DNA from: Candidatus Margulisiibacteriota bacterium
GTDB taxonomy: Bacteria > Margulisbacteria > WOR-1 > O2-12-FULL-45-9 > XYB2-FULL-48-7
Length of the DNA: 47,820 nt
Direction of reading: 5' to 3'
Assembly: GCA_018822365.1 (NCBI GenBank)
Contig: JAHJKL010000073.1
Span: 1 to 47,820, forward strand
The position numbers and the translations under genes were made by a program. The stretch's first letter is position 1. Every line of letters begins with the position of its first letter. Shown piece by piece: positions 34,601-42,514 of the stretch. The notes below the pieces were generated by a model that saw nothing but the letters and a program-made list of their open reading frames with translations, ran no database searches and was not told the DNA's origin.

Positions 34601-35364
34601 TGTTCATCGACACCCACGCCCATCTGACTTACCCGGAATTCGATCTTGATCTAAACGGCGTGATCGCCCGGGCAAAAGAAGCCCGGCTGGAGGCGATCGT
34701 TAACATCGCGCTTGACGAAGAGGCCAGGCGGAAAGCCCGCTCAATTGCCGCCAAATACCCGGGCTATATTTTTACCGCGGTCGGGATCCATCCGCACGAA
34801 GCTTCGACCTGGACCAAACAGACCGAAGCCGATCTCCGCTTATATATGAAAGAAAACAAGGTGGTTGGCCTGGGCGAAATGGGACTGGACTGTCACTACA
34901 AGCTCTCCCCGCTCGAGAAACAACAGGAGGTTTTCCGCCGCCAGCTCCAGATGGCGCAAGAGCTCGATCTGCCGGCGATCATCCACTCCCGGGAAGCGGC
35001 GGAAGATACGATCAACATTATCCGCGAAGAGAACAGGAACTTAAAAGGGGTTCTGCACTGTTTCGCCGGCGACCCGGAGCTGGAACAAGCCGCTCTTGAA
35101 GCCGGTCTTTACATATCTTATACGGCCAATATCACCTATCCAAAAGCAATAATCATAAGAGAGTCGGCTTCTCGTGTCCCGCTCGAGCGGATTCTGATCG
35201 AAACCGATTGCCCCTTTCTGGCGCCGCAAATTTTCCGCGGCCAGAGGAACGAACCAAGCTACGTCATTAAGGTCGCCGAAAAGATCGCCGAGCTCAAAGG
35301 GCTTACACCGGAAGAGGTCGCGATCTCCACCACCAGGAGCGCCAAACAACTCTTTAGCGTTTGA
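34600..35364 (+). CDS. tatD: TatD family metal-dependent DNase
   Basis: 254 residues, normal length. Metal ligands of the family are all visible: DTHAHL (4-9), GEMGLD with Glu, IHSREA, HCFAG and the ETDCPFLAPQ motif. TatD enzymes are 3'-5' exonucleases / DNA-repair-type nucleases or D-aminoacyl-tRNA deacylase relatives. The ATG overlaps the pyrD stop (TAATG), so it belongs to the pyrK-pyrD operon although its role differs. Confidence 0.93.
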   Translation: MFIDTHAHLTYPEFDLDLNGVIARAKEARLEAIVNIALDEEARRKARSIAAKYPGYIFTAVGIHPHEASTWTKQTEADLRLYMKENKVVGLGEMGLDCHYKLSPLEKQQEVFRRQLQMAQELDLPAIIHSREAAEDTINIIREENRNLKGVLHCFAGDPELEQAALEAGLYISYTANITYPKAIIIRESASRVPLERILIETDCPFLAPQIFRGQRNEPSYVIKVAEKIAELKGLTPEEVAISTTRSAKQLFSV

Positions 35365-35391
35365 CCGCCGCCTCTCTTACGTCAACCATTA

Positions 35392-35420
35392 TTGACATAT
35401 AAACCGACCCAGGCTATACT
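35392..35420 (+). promoter_or_regulatory. Promoter of the ars operon
   Basis: Perfect -35 TTGACA (35392-35397), 17 bases, TATACT (35415-35420), then exactly 7 bases to ATG 35428. Transcription should begin on the start codon. An inverted repeat GTCAA-ccatta-TTGAC (35381-35396) overlaps the -35 and could be the ArsR operator. Confidence 0.8.
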
Positions 35421-35427
35421 TATTAAC

Positions 35428-35733
35428 ATGAAGAAGCGCTGTCCCTGCGTCAAAAAGGAATTAAAGGCAGTCGCGGCCACCTTAAAAACGGTCGCGGAAG
35501 ATAATCGCCTCCGCATCATCTGCCTTCTGTTAAAGCACGAACTTTGCGTCTGCGAGCTGACCGAAGAGCTCGACCTGCCGCACAACCTCCTACTCCATCA
35601 TTTAAAGGCGCTGACCGCGCGCGGGCTGATAAAAAAAAGGACCGCCGGAAAATATTCGTACTATTGCCTGGACCAGTCAGCCTTTTCTAAATTCAAAAAA
35701 CAATTGGCGGCCTTATTTAATGGCAACCCGTGA
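35428..35733 (+). CDS. arsR: ArsR family arsenic-responsive repressor
   Basis: 101 residues. Winged helix-turn-helix with [14 protein letters not shown], then [11 protein letters not shown], the metal-binding motif (two Cys on helix 3) of ArsR proteins that sense As(III), and [19 protein letters not shown] as the recognition region. Cys residues also occur at the N-terminus (KKRCPCVKK). It is expected to repress the operon until arsenite binds. The start at 35428 is chosen because the promoter's -10 lies 7 bases upstream; a TTG further upstream is the -35 box itself. No SD. Confidence 0.9.
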   Translation: MKKRCPCVKKELKAVAATLKTVAEDNRLRIICLLLKHELCVCELTEELDLPHNLLLHHLKALTARGLIKKRTAGKYSYYCLDQSAFSKFKKQLAALFNGNP

Positions 35734-35746
35734 ACAGGGGACTAAG

Positions 35747-36856
35747 ATGAATGACGGTAGAACGATAGCCCACGAAGAGAGACGTTTAAGTTTTTTCGAA
35801 AAATACCTGACGATTTGGGTTTTTCTCTGCATCGGCCTGGGAATCCTGCTGGGGAAGCTTTTTCCGCAAGCGGCGATCACCCTTGATTCGATCGCCGTCT
35901 ATCAAGTATCTGTTCCGATCGCGGTCTGTCTCTTTTTTATGATGTACCCGATCATGGTCAAGATCGATTTTCACGAAGTGGTCAAGGCGGGCAAAACTCC
36001 CAAGCCGGTCCTCCTGACCCTGTTCATCAACTGGTGCGTCAAACCTTTCACCATGCTGGCGATCGCTTCTTTTTTCCTTGGTTTTCTTTTTAAAGGAGCC
36101 CTCCCCGGCACCGAACTCCTCAAGAGCGGAGAGACCGTCGAACTGTTCCGTTCATACATTGCCGGGTGTATCCTGCTGGGGATCGCGCCCTGTACTGCCA
36201 TGGTCCTGATCTGGGGACATCTGGCCAGGGGGAACAACGGACACACGCTGGTCATGGTGGCGATCAATTCGCTGGCGATGCTCTTTTTATACGCGCCGCT
36301 TGGCGGCTGGCTGTTGGGAGTCAACCAGATGCCGATCCCCTGGGAGACGATCGTCCTCTCGGTCCTGATCTACGTCGGCCTGCCGCTTTTACTTGGGTAT
36401 TATTCCCGGAAATGGGTGATCGCCCGGAAAGGGTTCAAATGGTTCGAAGAAGAGTTTGTTCACTATCTGACCCCGGTCTCAATTGGCGCGCTTCTGTTGA
36501 CGCTCGTCCTGCTCTTTTCTTTTAAGGGCGAGTTGATCATCAACCAACCGCAGATCATCTTTTTGATCGCCATTCCGCTCTTTATCCAGACCTGCCTGAT
36601 CTTTGGCCTGACTTACGCTTTGGCCAAATGGTTAAAGCTCTCCTACCAGGACGCGGCCCCTTCGGCCCTGGTCGGAGCAAGCAATCATTTTGAGGTCGCC
36701 ATTGCCACGTCGACCATTTTATTCGGACTATCGTCCGGAGCATCGCTGGCAACGGTCGTCGGAGTTCTGATCGAGGTCCCGGTCATGCTCGGTTTAGTCT
36801 GGTTCGCTAAAGCTACTCGGCCAACATTATTCAGGGAGGCACACCATCATGACTGA
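35747..36856 (+). CDS. acr3: Arsenite efflux permease Acr3
   Basis: 369 residues, ten membrane segments. Family features: [21 protein letters not shown] at the start, [12 protein letters not shown], the essential Cys in [19 protein letters not shown], and [18 protein letters not shown] near the end. It expels arsenite with the ion gradient. ATG 35747 is preferred (SD AGGGG six bases ahead); ATG 35720 lies inside the arsR end without an SD. Overlaps arsC by eight bases. Confidence 0.95.
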   Translation: MNDGRTIAHEERRLSFFEKYLTIWVFLCIGLGILLGKLFPQAAITLDSIAVYQVSVPIAVCLFFMMYPIMVKIDFHEVVKAGKTPKPVLLTLFINWCVKPFTMLAIASFFLGFLFKGALPGTELLKSGETVELFRSYIAGCILLGIAPCTAMVLIWGHLARGNNGHTLVMVAINSLAMLFLYAPLGGWLLGVNQMPIPWETIVLSVLIYVGLPLLLGYYSRKWVIARKGFKWFEEEFVHYLTPVSIGALLLTLVLLFSFKGELIINQPQIIFLIAIPLFIQTCLIFGLTYALAKWLKLSYQDAAPSALVGASNHFEVAIATSTILFGLSSGASLATVVGVLIEVPVMLGLVWFAKATRPTLFREAHHHD

Positions 36857-37253
36857 AAAAGTAAAAATGCTGTTTGTTTGTGTCGAAAACTCCTGCCGTT
36901 CACAGATCGCGGAAGGGTTTGCAAAAAAGTTCGGCGGAGAGAAGATTGAAGCCTATTCCGCCGGGTCAAAGCCGTCGGGAGTGGTCAATCCTGACGCGAT
37001 CAAGGTCATGAGCGAGATCGGGATTGATCTGTCCGGGCAAAAATCCAAGGGATTTATGGAGCTCCCCTATCAGGCTTTTGACTACATCGTCACCATGGGG
37101 TGCAAGGACACCTGTCCCTATTTCCCCGCCAGGGAAAAGATCGACTGGCAGATCGAGGACCCGAAAGAAAAAGGTCCGGATTTCTTTAGGAAAGTCAGGG
37201 ACGAGATCGGGGAGAAGGTAAAAACAATAATTGATAAGCTGGAGGAGAAATAG
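36849..37253 (+). CDS. arsC: Arsenate reductase ArsC, low-molecular-weight phosphatase type
   Basis: 134 residues. P-loop CVENSCRS (CX5R, nucleophile Cys11) plus the redox pair in TMGCKDTCP, which marks the thioredoxin-coupled class (Staphylococcus pI258 type). EAYSAGSKP and the [10 protein letters not shown] acidic motif are also typical. Reduces As(V) to As(III) for export by Acr3. SD GGGAGG nine bases ahead, inside the acr3 end. Confidence 0.95.
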   Translation: MTEKVKMLFVCVENSCRSQIAEGFAKKFGGEKIEAYSAGSKPSGVVNPDAIKVMSEIGIDLSGQKSKGFMELPYQAFDYIVTMGCKDTCPYFPAREKIDWQIEDPKEKGPDFFRKVRDEIGEKVKTIIDKLEEK

Positions 37254-37261
37254 GTGGGCAA

Positions 37262-37732
37262 ATGTTCTTCTTAATATCGGCGGCAATTTTATGCTTCTTC
37301 CTCTCCCTGGCAGTTGACCAAAGAAAAACTATTGAGGGATTCAAGCGAGGCGTAAAGATGTTCTTGGGCCTCCTCCCTTCCCTGCTGACCGTCCTGGCCC
37401 TGGTCAGTGTTTTTCTTTACCTGGTCCCGGACGAAACGATCCTTGTCCTCCTGGGGAGCAAAAGCGGCGTGATGGGGATAGCTATCGCCGCGGTGGTTGG
37501 GTCAATCGCTCTTATCCCGGGGTTCATCGCTTTCCCAATAGCCAAGATCCTTATGGTCAAGGGAGTTTCATACCCGGTAGTGGCAGTCTTTATCACCACT
37601 TTGATCATGGTCGGAGTTTTAACCCTCCCCATCGAAATAAAGTACTTCGGCAAAAAAGCGGCGGTCATGAGGAATCTTTTAAGCTTCTTTGGCGCCTTAT
37701 TTGTCGGACTGCTGATCGGAATATTTTTATGA
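37262..37732 (+). CDS. Half-size permease of the ArsP/DUF318 family, subunit 1
   Basis: 156 residues, four to five membrane helices: GFKRGVKMFLGLLPSLLTVLALVSVFLYLVP is the conserved segment (given here in pieces GFKRGVKMFLGLLP and LLTVLALVSVFLYLVP), then GSIALIPGFIAFPIAKIL. This is one half of the permease fold of ArsP, which in one chain is about 300-340 residues. It follows arsC by eight bases and overlaps its partner gene (ATGA). A role in arsenic or organoarsenic export is inferred from the operon. Confidence 0.75.
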   Translation: MFFLISAAILCFFLSLAVDQRKTIEGFKRGVKMFLGLLPSLLTVLALVSVFLYLVPDETILVLLGSKSGVMGIAIAAVVGSIALIPGFIAFPIAKILMVKGVSYPVVAVFITTLIMVGVLTLPIEIKYFGKKAAVMRNLLSFFGALFVGLLIGIFL

Positions 37733-38247
37733 CCGGCAAAAATCATCTAAAAGCATATTTCTGGGCTGTATTGTTTGCCATTTTCATTATCGGCTCTCTG
37801 GCCCTTAGCTTTGACCCGGGCCTCAAGATCTACGCCAATTTCAGCGAGTTCTTTCTGGAAATGATCACCTTCCTGCCGCTCATGTTTTTGCTGGTCGGCC
37901 TCTTTGACGTCTGGATCCCCAAGGAAAAAATTGAAAAGCATATCGGCCATGGATCGGGGATCGGCGGAACTTTGTGGGTCATTCTTTTAGCCACGCTTCA
38001 GGCCGGGCCGCTCTACGGCGCTTTCCCTGTGGCTTATATCCTTTCCCAAAAAGGGGCGAGCGTCAGGAACATTTTTATCTATCTTGGCGTTTTCAGCGCC
38101 ATGAAGCTCCCGATGCTCACCTTTGAGATCGGCTTCCTCGGCCTCAAGTTCTCCATCCTCCGCACCCTATTTTCCCTGCCGGTCTTTATCGCTATCGGTT
38201 TTATAATGGAAAGGTACCTGGACAAAGATTATAAGGTTACGGCTTGA
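37729..38247 (+). CDS. Half-size permease of the ArsP/DUF318 family, subunit 2
   Basis: 172 residues, about five membrane helices. Conserved segments: MITFLPLMFLLVGLFDVWIP, GHGSGIGGTLWVILLATLQAGPLYGAFPVAY (pieces HGSGIGGTLWVILLA and QAGPLYGAFPVAY), LGVFSAMKLPMLTFEI. The GP.YGAFP region corresponds to the second repeat of DUF318 permeases. Together with subunit 1 it would make one transporter. Last gene of the ars operon; the next promoter overlaps its stop codon. Confidence 0.75.
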   Translation: MTGKNHLKAYFWAVLFAIFIIGSLALSFDPGLKIYANFSEFFLEMITFLPLMFLLVGLFDVWIPKEKIEKHIGHGSGIGGTLWVILLATLQAGPLYGAFPVAYILSQKGASVRNIFIYLGVFSAMKLPMLTFEIGFLGLKFSILRTLFSLPVFIAIGFIMERYLDKDYKVTA

Positions 38248-38272
38248 TTTTTTTCCCTCCCCTTTGCATAAT
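38244..38272 (+). promoter_or_regulatory. Promoter of the NSS transporter gene, leaderless geometry
   Basis: TTGATT (38244-38249), 17 bases, CATAAT (38267-38272), then 8 bases to ATG 38281. No SD between. Confidence 0.55.
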
Positions 38273-38280
38273 ATCTAAAC

Positions 38281-39801
38281 ATGGCGGAAGCGCGGCAAAA
38301 ATGGGGATCAAAGCTCGGAATAATTTTGGCGGTCGCCGGGTCGGCGGTCGGGCTGGGGAACTTTCTTCGCTTCCCGGTCCAGGCGGCGCAGAACGGCGGC
38401 GGCGCGTTCCTGATCCCCTACTTCATCTCTTTTGTACTGCTCGGCATTCCGCTGATGTGGATCGAATGGGCAATTGGCCGTCATGGTGGGCTTTTTGGCC
38501 ACGGCAGCGCGCCTCTCATCCTCAATCGGCTTTGGAAACACCGGCTGGCCAAATATCTTGGCGTGGTCGGGGTCTTTGGTCCGGTCGTAATTTTCCTCTA
38601 TTACACCTATATTGAATCGTGGCTTCTGGGCTACGCTTTCTTCTCACTGACCGGCCAACTCTTTGCAGTCGTTACCCCGGAAGCCATGAAAGGATTTTTA
38701 AGTACTTATCAGGGGCTGGCTCCGGGAAGCAATCTCACGACCGCTTACATCTTTTTTCTTCTTACTTTTCTGATCAACTTTTATTTTATTTATCGCGGTC
38801 TGCAGGGAGGGATCGAATTATTCTGCAAGATCGCCATGCCGATCCTTTTTCTCTTTGGCTTGATCCTGGCGATCAGGGTCCTGATGCTGCCCAACATTAT
38901 TGGTGGTTTCGGATTTCTCTGGAACCCCGACTTCTCGGTCCTGACCAGCGCCAAAGTCTGGATGGCGGCGGCCGGACAGATCTTTTTTACCCTAAGTGTC
39001 GGCATAGGGGTGATCTTAACTTATGCCAGCTATCTGAAAAAAGGGGATGACATCGCTCTCTCCGGGCTGACCGCCGCGTCGACCAATGAAATGGCTGAAG
39101 TCGTCCTGGGAGGCTCGATCGTTATTCCGGCCGCTTTTGTCTTTTTCGGCGCGGCCGGGGCAACCGCCGCGGCCAACAGCGGCGCCTTTAACCTTGGTTT
39201 TGTCACCATGCCGCTGATCTTCGGGCAAATTGAGTTGGGTGGCTTTTTTGCCCTCCTTTGGTTCACCCTCCTTTTTCTGGCCGGCATCACCTCTTCGGTC
39301 TCTTTATTGGCGCCGGCCGTCGCTTTTTTTTCCGATGATTTTGGCGTGACCAGAAAAAAAGCGGTCATTTGGCTGGGAGGGATCCTGTTCTTCCTCTGCC
39401 AGTTCCCGGTCTTCTTTCTGGGACAAGGCGTGGTCGATGAACTTGATTTTTGGGGCGGGACCTTCTCACTGGTCCTCTTCGGCACGATCGAGACGATCAT
39501 TTTTGTCTGGTTCTTTGGGATCGAAAAAGCATGGGACGAGATCCACAGCGGGGCGGAGATGAGTATCCCCTGGTTTTACAAGCCGATCATTCGCTACGTT
39601 ACCCCTGTTTTCCTGCTCTTTATTCTCGGCTTTTGGTTTTTTCAACAGGGACTTCCAGTCATCCTGATGCAAGGTGTTCCGGCGGCCAACCAACCTTATG
39701 TCCTGGCAACCCGGCTTGGCTTGATCCTGCTATTCATCGCCATCGCCTTGGCGGTCAGGATCGCTTATTATCGTAAAAAGCGGGCGGGAGAAATGGAATG
39801 A
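38281..39801 (+). CDS. Sodium-dependent amino-acid transporter, NSS/SNF family
   Basis: 506 residues, twelve membrane helices. The unwound TM1 motif GSAVGLGNFLRFP (sodium and substrate site, about 22-34) is a family hallmark, followed by NGGGAFLIPYF and YTYIESW. A small subunit gene directly follows with overlapping ATGA, as in the MetPS (methionine/alanine) importers, so an amino-acid substrate such as methionine or alanine is inferred. No Shine-Dalgarno; a sigma70-type -10 ends eight bases upstream. Confidence 0.92.
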   Translation: MAEARQKWGSKLGIILAVAGSAVGLGNFLRFPVQAAQNGGGAFLIPYFISFVLLGIPLMWIEWAIGRHGGLFGHGSAPLILNRLWKHRLAKYLGVVGVFGPVVIFLYYTYIESWLLGYAFFSLTGQLFAVVTPEAMKGFLSTYQGLAPGSNLTTAYIFFLLTFLINFYFIYRGLQGGIELFCKIAMPILFLFGLILAIRVLMLPNIIGGFGFLWNPDFSVLTSAKVWMAAAGQIFFTLSVGIGVILTYASYLKKGDDIALSGLTAASTNEMAEVVLGGSIVIPAAFVFFGAAGATAAANSGAFNLGFVTMPLIFGQIELGGFFALLWFTLLFLAGITSSVSLLAPAVAFFSDDFGVTRKKAVIWLGGILFFLCQFPVFFLGQGVVDELDFWGGTFSLVLFGTIETIIFVWFFGIEKAWDEIHSGAEMSIPWFYKPIIRYVTPVFLLFILGFWFFQQGLPVILMQGVPAANQPYVLATRLGLILLFIAIALAVRIAYYRKKRAGEME

Positions 39802-39905
39802 ACCTTTACGGCTGGATCTTTATGATCGGTTCGTGGGGAGCGATCATTTCCCTTTGCGTCTACTGCTTCTGGCGGGTCTTCACGACCCCTGATAAAGACC
39901 TGTAG
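39798..39905 (+). CDS. metS: MetS-like small subunit of the NSS transporter
   Basis: 35 residues, begins MNLYGWIFMIGSWGAIISL and ends VFTTPDKDL. A single membrane helix with a short charged cytoplasmic tail is the plan of MetS/MaAIMP small subunits (PF16951), which are encoded after NSS transporters. Its ATG overlaps the transporter stop by four bases. The last 47 bases of the gene are repeated 900 bases downstream. Confidence 0.8.
   Translation: MNLYGWIFMIGSWGAIISLCVYCFWRVFTTPDKDL
39859..39905. repeat. Direct repeat, left copy (3' end of metS)
   Basis: 47 bases that recur at 40759-40805 with five differences. The left copy is the functional gene end. Confidence 0.85.
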
Positions 39906-40016
39906 ATCTCTAGCTCTTTATACTTTTCCAATCTTTCTCATGAATAAATATTAATACTTCTTTCGTTGCAATTAGTTTAATTTATTATCGATAATATTGG
40001 GGAGGAATCTTTAATA

Positions 40017-40736
40017 ATGAGAATAGAAAAACATTTGCCAATAGGAACAATCCATTCAATAAAACCAATAAATGGTTGCAAATTCACACCGCTAGTAATT
40101 CCAGACAGATCAGTTATTACTGGATGTATCAGTGTCTGTGGTGAACAATCCGTAAAGATACTATTTCCTGAATTAGGGCTTGAAGGTTTAGTCACTAAAT
40201 TAAAGAAAATGTCGCCAGAATCAGTTATTCAAGAAGCAGCAAAACTAAATGTCATTAGCACCCCTAATCCCACAAGAAGCCTAGAAAAATGGCATCAAGC
40301 AATAGATGAAGATCGCATATATTCATTAGGAGAAGCGATTGCCGAACAAATGTGCACTTGTTTTCATCGAAGCATACATTTTAATCTTCTAATGGCAAGG
40401 ATGTCGATCCCTTCAACAATATTATCTGGCCTCGTAGTTGAATCTCCAGACTGCATTGATTTAGAACGAATACGTGGAGACAGACCTTCTCACTGGGGCC
40501 TGTCCAAGATCGATAAAAGAGATTATCATGGCACTAATCTTGTTTATTATAATGGTCAACATATATTTGTGGATACGGCCATGCTCATTGATGAGAAACC
40601 ACTGACCAAGCCGTTTGATCATCCAGATACAAGGAACTTTCCCTTAAGCGAACCTTTACCGGACAACAGATACAGATATTACAATTTAAAAGGAAGTAGT
40701 ATAGAAGTAACGGCTGACGCCTCCTGTTCGGTTTAA
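40017..40736 (+). CDS. Hypothetical protein, possibly transglutaminase/cysteine-protease-like
   Basis: 239 residues, strongly AT-rich and unlike its neighbours, between direct repeats of the metS end. No close family recognised. The order C-x2-FHRSIHFNLLMARMSIPS (residues about 117-136), then HGTNLVYYNGQHIFVDTAM (about 185-203) resembles the Cys-His-Asp plan of transglutaminase-like folds: CT-CFHR...LLMARMSIP, then H in HGTNLVYY, then D in FVDTA. This is an inference from pattern only. Excellent SD GGGGAGGAA nine bases ahead of the ATG. No signal peptide. Probably acquired by transfer. Confidence 0.55.
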   Translation: MRIEKHLPIGTIHSIKPINGCKFTPLVIPDRSVITGCISVCGEQSVKILFPELGLEGLVTKLKKMSPESVIQEAAKLNVISTPNPTRSLEKWHQAIDEDRIYSLGEAIAEQMCTCFHRSIHFNLLMARMSIPSTILSGLVVESPDCIDLERIRGDRPSHWGLSKIDKRDYHGTNLVYYNGQHIFVDTAMLIDEKPLTKPFDHPDTRNFPLSEPLPDNRYRYYNLKGSSIEVTADASCSV

Positions 40737-40758
40737 GGAAAGATGCACAGGCTCTGCC

Positions 40759-40805
40759 TCTACTGCTTTTGACGGGTCTTCACAACCCCTGATAAAGATC
40801 TGTAA
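40759..40805. repeat. Direct repeat, right copy
   Basis: Copy of 39859-39905 with five differences, every one a C-to-T or G-to-A change in this copy. Read on the minus strand it encodes the last residues of the methyltransferase (RSLSGVVKTRQKQ) and supplies its stop codon at 40760. Confidence 0.85.
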
Positions 40806-41428
40806 ACTATCAGCCGCCCTTCGATCGCCAACGAAGAAAAATCAAACTTTACCTTGATCCACTCCAACGCCTGGCGGCTATAAAAGAAGCGGTGGGTCGG
40901 GTCATTCTTGTAAAACCAGGCTGAGAAATCGATCTCCTCCTCGTACAATCTGGTCAGGCAAAAAAGGGCGCCGCCCGGTTTGATCATTTTACGAAGGTTC
41001 GCGAATTCTTTAGCCGGGGAGCGAAAATGCTCGATCACTTCGGAGCAGGCGATATAGTCGTAGTTTCGGCTCAAAAGTTCCCGGTTATCGTCATAAAATG
41101 GGTCATACGAAGCCGCATCATACCCTTTTTCCCGCAAAAGAGTTGAAACGATCGCGCCGGGACCAGAGCCAAAATCAAGTCCCCGGTCTCCCGGCTTAAA
41201 GCGCTCGGTTATTGCCGTTATTATCGGGGAGACATACTCCCGATAATCTGGATCGGTCGGGTCGTTACAGTGCAAATCATAGCGTTTTTTCTCTTCGGCT
41301 GGCGTGAGGTCATTCTCCGAATCACGAAAGACTGACCGACAACCACCGCATTTATAGAATACAGTTCCTTGGTGTTCTTGAAAAAAAACGGCAATTGAAG
41401 CACAAAGGGGGCAGGAAGAAGTTTTCAT
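40760..41428 (-). CDS. Class I SAM-dependent methyltransferase with zinc ribbon
   Basis: 222 residues. An N-terminal zinc-finger-like segment (SCPLC...KCGGCRSVF) precedes the Rossmann fold: GLDFGSGPGAIVSTLL (motif I, about 80-95), DYIACSEVIEHF (motif II), MIKPGGALFCLTRL. DPTHRFFYSRQALEWI is common to a group of methyltransferases of unknown substrate. No SD; TAGAAT lies five bases before the ATG with TTAAGA 18 bases further up, a weak leaderless candidate. The last 13 residues come from the metS repeat, so the native C-terminus has been replaced. Confidence 0.82.
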   Translation of the reverse strand: MKTSSCPLCASIAVFFQEHQGTVFYKCGGCRSVFRDSENDLTPAEEKKRYDLHCNDPTDPDYREYVSPIITAITERFKPGDRGLDFGSGPGAIVSTLLREKGYDAASYDPFYDDNRELLSRNYDYIACSEVIEHFRSPAKEFANLRKMIKPGGALFCLTRLYEEEIDFSAWFYKNDPTHRFFYSRQALEWIKVKFDFSSLAIEGRLIVYRSLSGVVKTRQKQ

Positions 41429-41490
41429 ACATTATTCTACTACTTTGCGGTAGCCGCTCTTAACACTGGGACAAACCACTCATTAAGCCA

Positions 41491-41524
41491 GGAAACCGTC
41501 CCGATCCGATCGGGACAGGTTTTC
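41491..41524. repeat. GGAAACC-type hairpin 3
   Basis: GGAAACC, GTCCCGA, loop tccga, TCGGGAC, bulged A, GGTTTTC. It lies between the end of the rnf operon and the methyltransferase. Same outer arms as hairpins 1 and 2 but a different inner stem. No U-tract on the minus strand, so terminator activity is uncertain. Confidence 0.65.
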
Positions 41525-41552
41525 GTTTTAGTCCACAGTTGTTAGTTGTAAG

Positions 41553-41702
41553 TTATCCTAAAAGTTTATACACTAACATCGCTGGCCAGACGATCGCCTT
41601 CAATATGCCAAGTACCCCGTTCCAAAAAGAGGTGGAGTGCTGAATATAATAAACTAAAGCGCCAATGAAACCGACACCATAAATACCGCCGCAATCTTTC
41701 AT
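41553..41702 (-). CDS. Conserved small membrane protein at the end of the rnf operon
   Basis: 49 residues: IYGVGFIGALVYYIQHSTSF is the first membrane segment and VLGILKAIVWPAMLVYKLLG the second. Proteins with GLIGALVYYIQHA and ILKAIFWPAFLVY-type sequence are widespread in candidate-phylum genomes but have no assigned role (from memory, not searched). The SD GGGAGGG lies seven bases before the ATG and the gene starts 15 bases after the rnfB stop, so it is co-transcribed with rnf. Confidence 0.7.
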   Translation of the reverse strand: MKDCGGIYGVGFIGALVYYIQHSTSFWNGVLGILKAIVWPAMLVYKLLG

Positions 41703-41716
41703 AACAATCCCTCCCG

Positions 41717-42505
41717 TTATTTAACGATACACTTGGTCGGACACTTAGCGATCGCCGGGGCCGGGTCGACCCCCTTGATATTATAATCAATAATCGCCAG
41801 ATTATCGACAACCTTGTATACTTCGGGGACCGCTTTTTCGCAGATCTTACAGCCAATACAGCCGACCGGACAGACCTTGCGGACCACCGCTCCCCCATCT
41901 TTTGAAGAACAGGCGATCACCGCCCCAAAGTCGTGCGGCACAAGAGTTATGATCTTGCGCGGACAGGCAGAGACGCACTGGCCGCAAGCGGTGCATTTGT
42001 CCGGATCGATCTTTGGCAGGCCGTCGACCATTGTGATCGCGCCAAAAGGACAGACGCAAAAGCAGTCGCCATAACCCAAACAGCCATAGCCGCAGGCTGT
42101 TCCCCCGCCGCGAAGCTGCTGAGCGGCCGAGCATTTGGCAACCCCCTGGTAGCGGGCGATCATCTTTCGCGCATTGGCCTTGGCGCCGCAATGGACCGCG
42201 GCGACTTGTTTGTGCAGATCGCTCGGGACTTCGATCCCCATGATCGCGCCGATCTTCTCCACTACCTCTTTCCCCCCGACCACACAACCGCTAATGGCGA
42301 TCTCCCCTTTAGCAACCCTTTCGGCAAAGTTGTGGCAACCGGCCGCGCCGCAGGCGCCGCAATTGGCCCCCGGCAAAATAGCGATGATCGCGTCAACTTT
42401 TGGGTCGGTCTCTACCTTAAAGTAGTCGGCTGCCAGGCCGAGCAGGCCGGCAAAAGCAAAACCCAAGATCCCCAATATTATTATCGAGATGACAAATATT
42501 TCCAT
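41717..42505 (-). CDS. rnfB: Rnf complex subunit B
   Basis: 262 residues. One N-terminal membrane helix (3-25), the Fe-S domain GANCGACGAAGCHNFAERV, then several ferredoxin-type clusters (CLGYGDCFCVCPFGAI, KCTACGQCVSACPRKI, CPVGCIGCKICEKAVP). RnfB receives electrons from reduced ferredoxin and passes them into the complex. Nine bases separate it from rnfA. Confidence 0.95.
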   Translation of the reverse strand: MEIFVISIIILGILGFAFAGLLGLAADYFKVETDPKVDAIIAILPGANCGACGAAGCHNFAERVAKGEIAISGCVVGGKEVVEKIGAIMGIEVPSDLHKQVAAVHCGAKANARKMIARYQGVAKCSAAQQLRGGGTACGYGCLGYGDCFCVCPFGAITMVDGLPKIDPDKCTACGQCVSACPRKIITLVPHDFGAVIACSSKDGGAVVRKVCPVGCIGCKICEKAVPEVYKVVDNLAIIDYNIKGVDPAPAIAKCPTKCIVK

Positions 42506-42514
42506 TATTACCCT

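Noticed and set aside
41566-41898. Minus-strand frame of 110 residues at the rnfB end
   Set aside because: Arg/Ser-rich product overlapping the rnfB 3' end and the 49-residue gene in another frame; a shadow.
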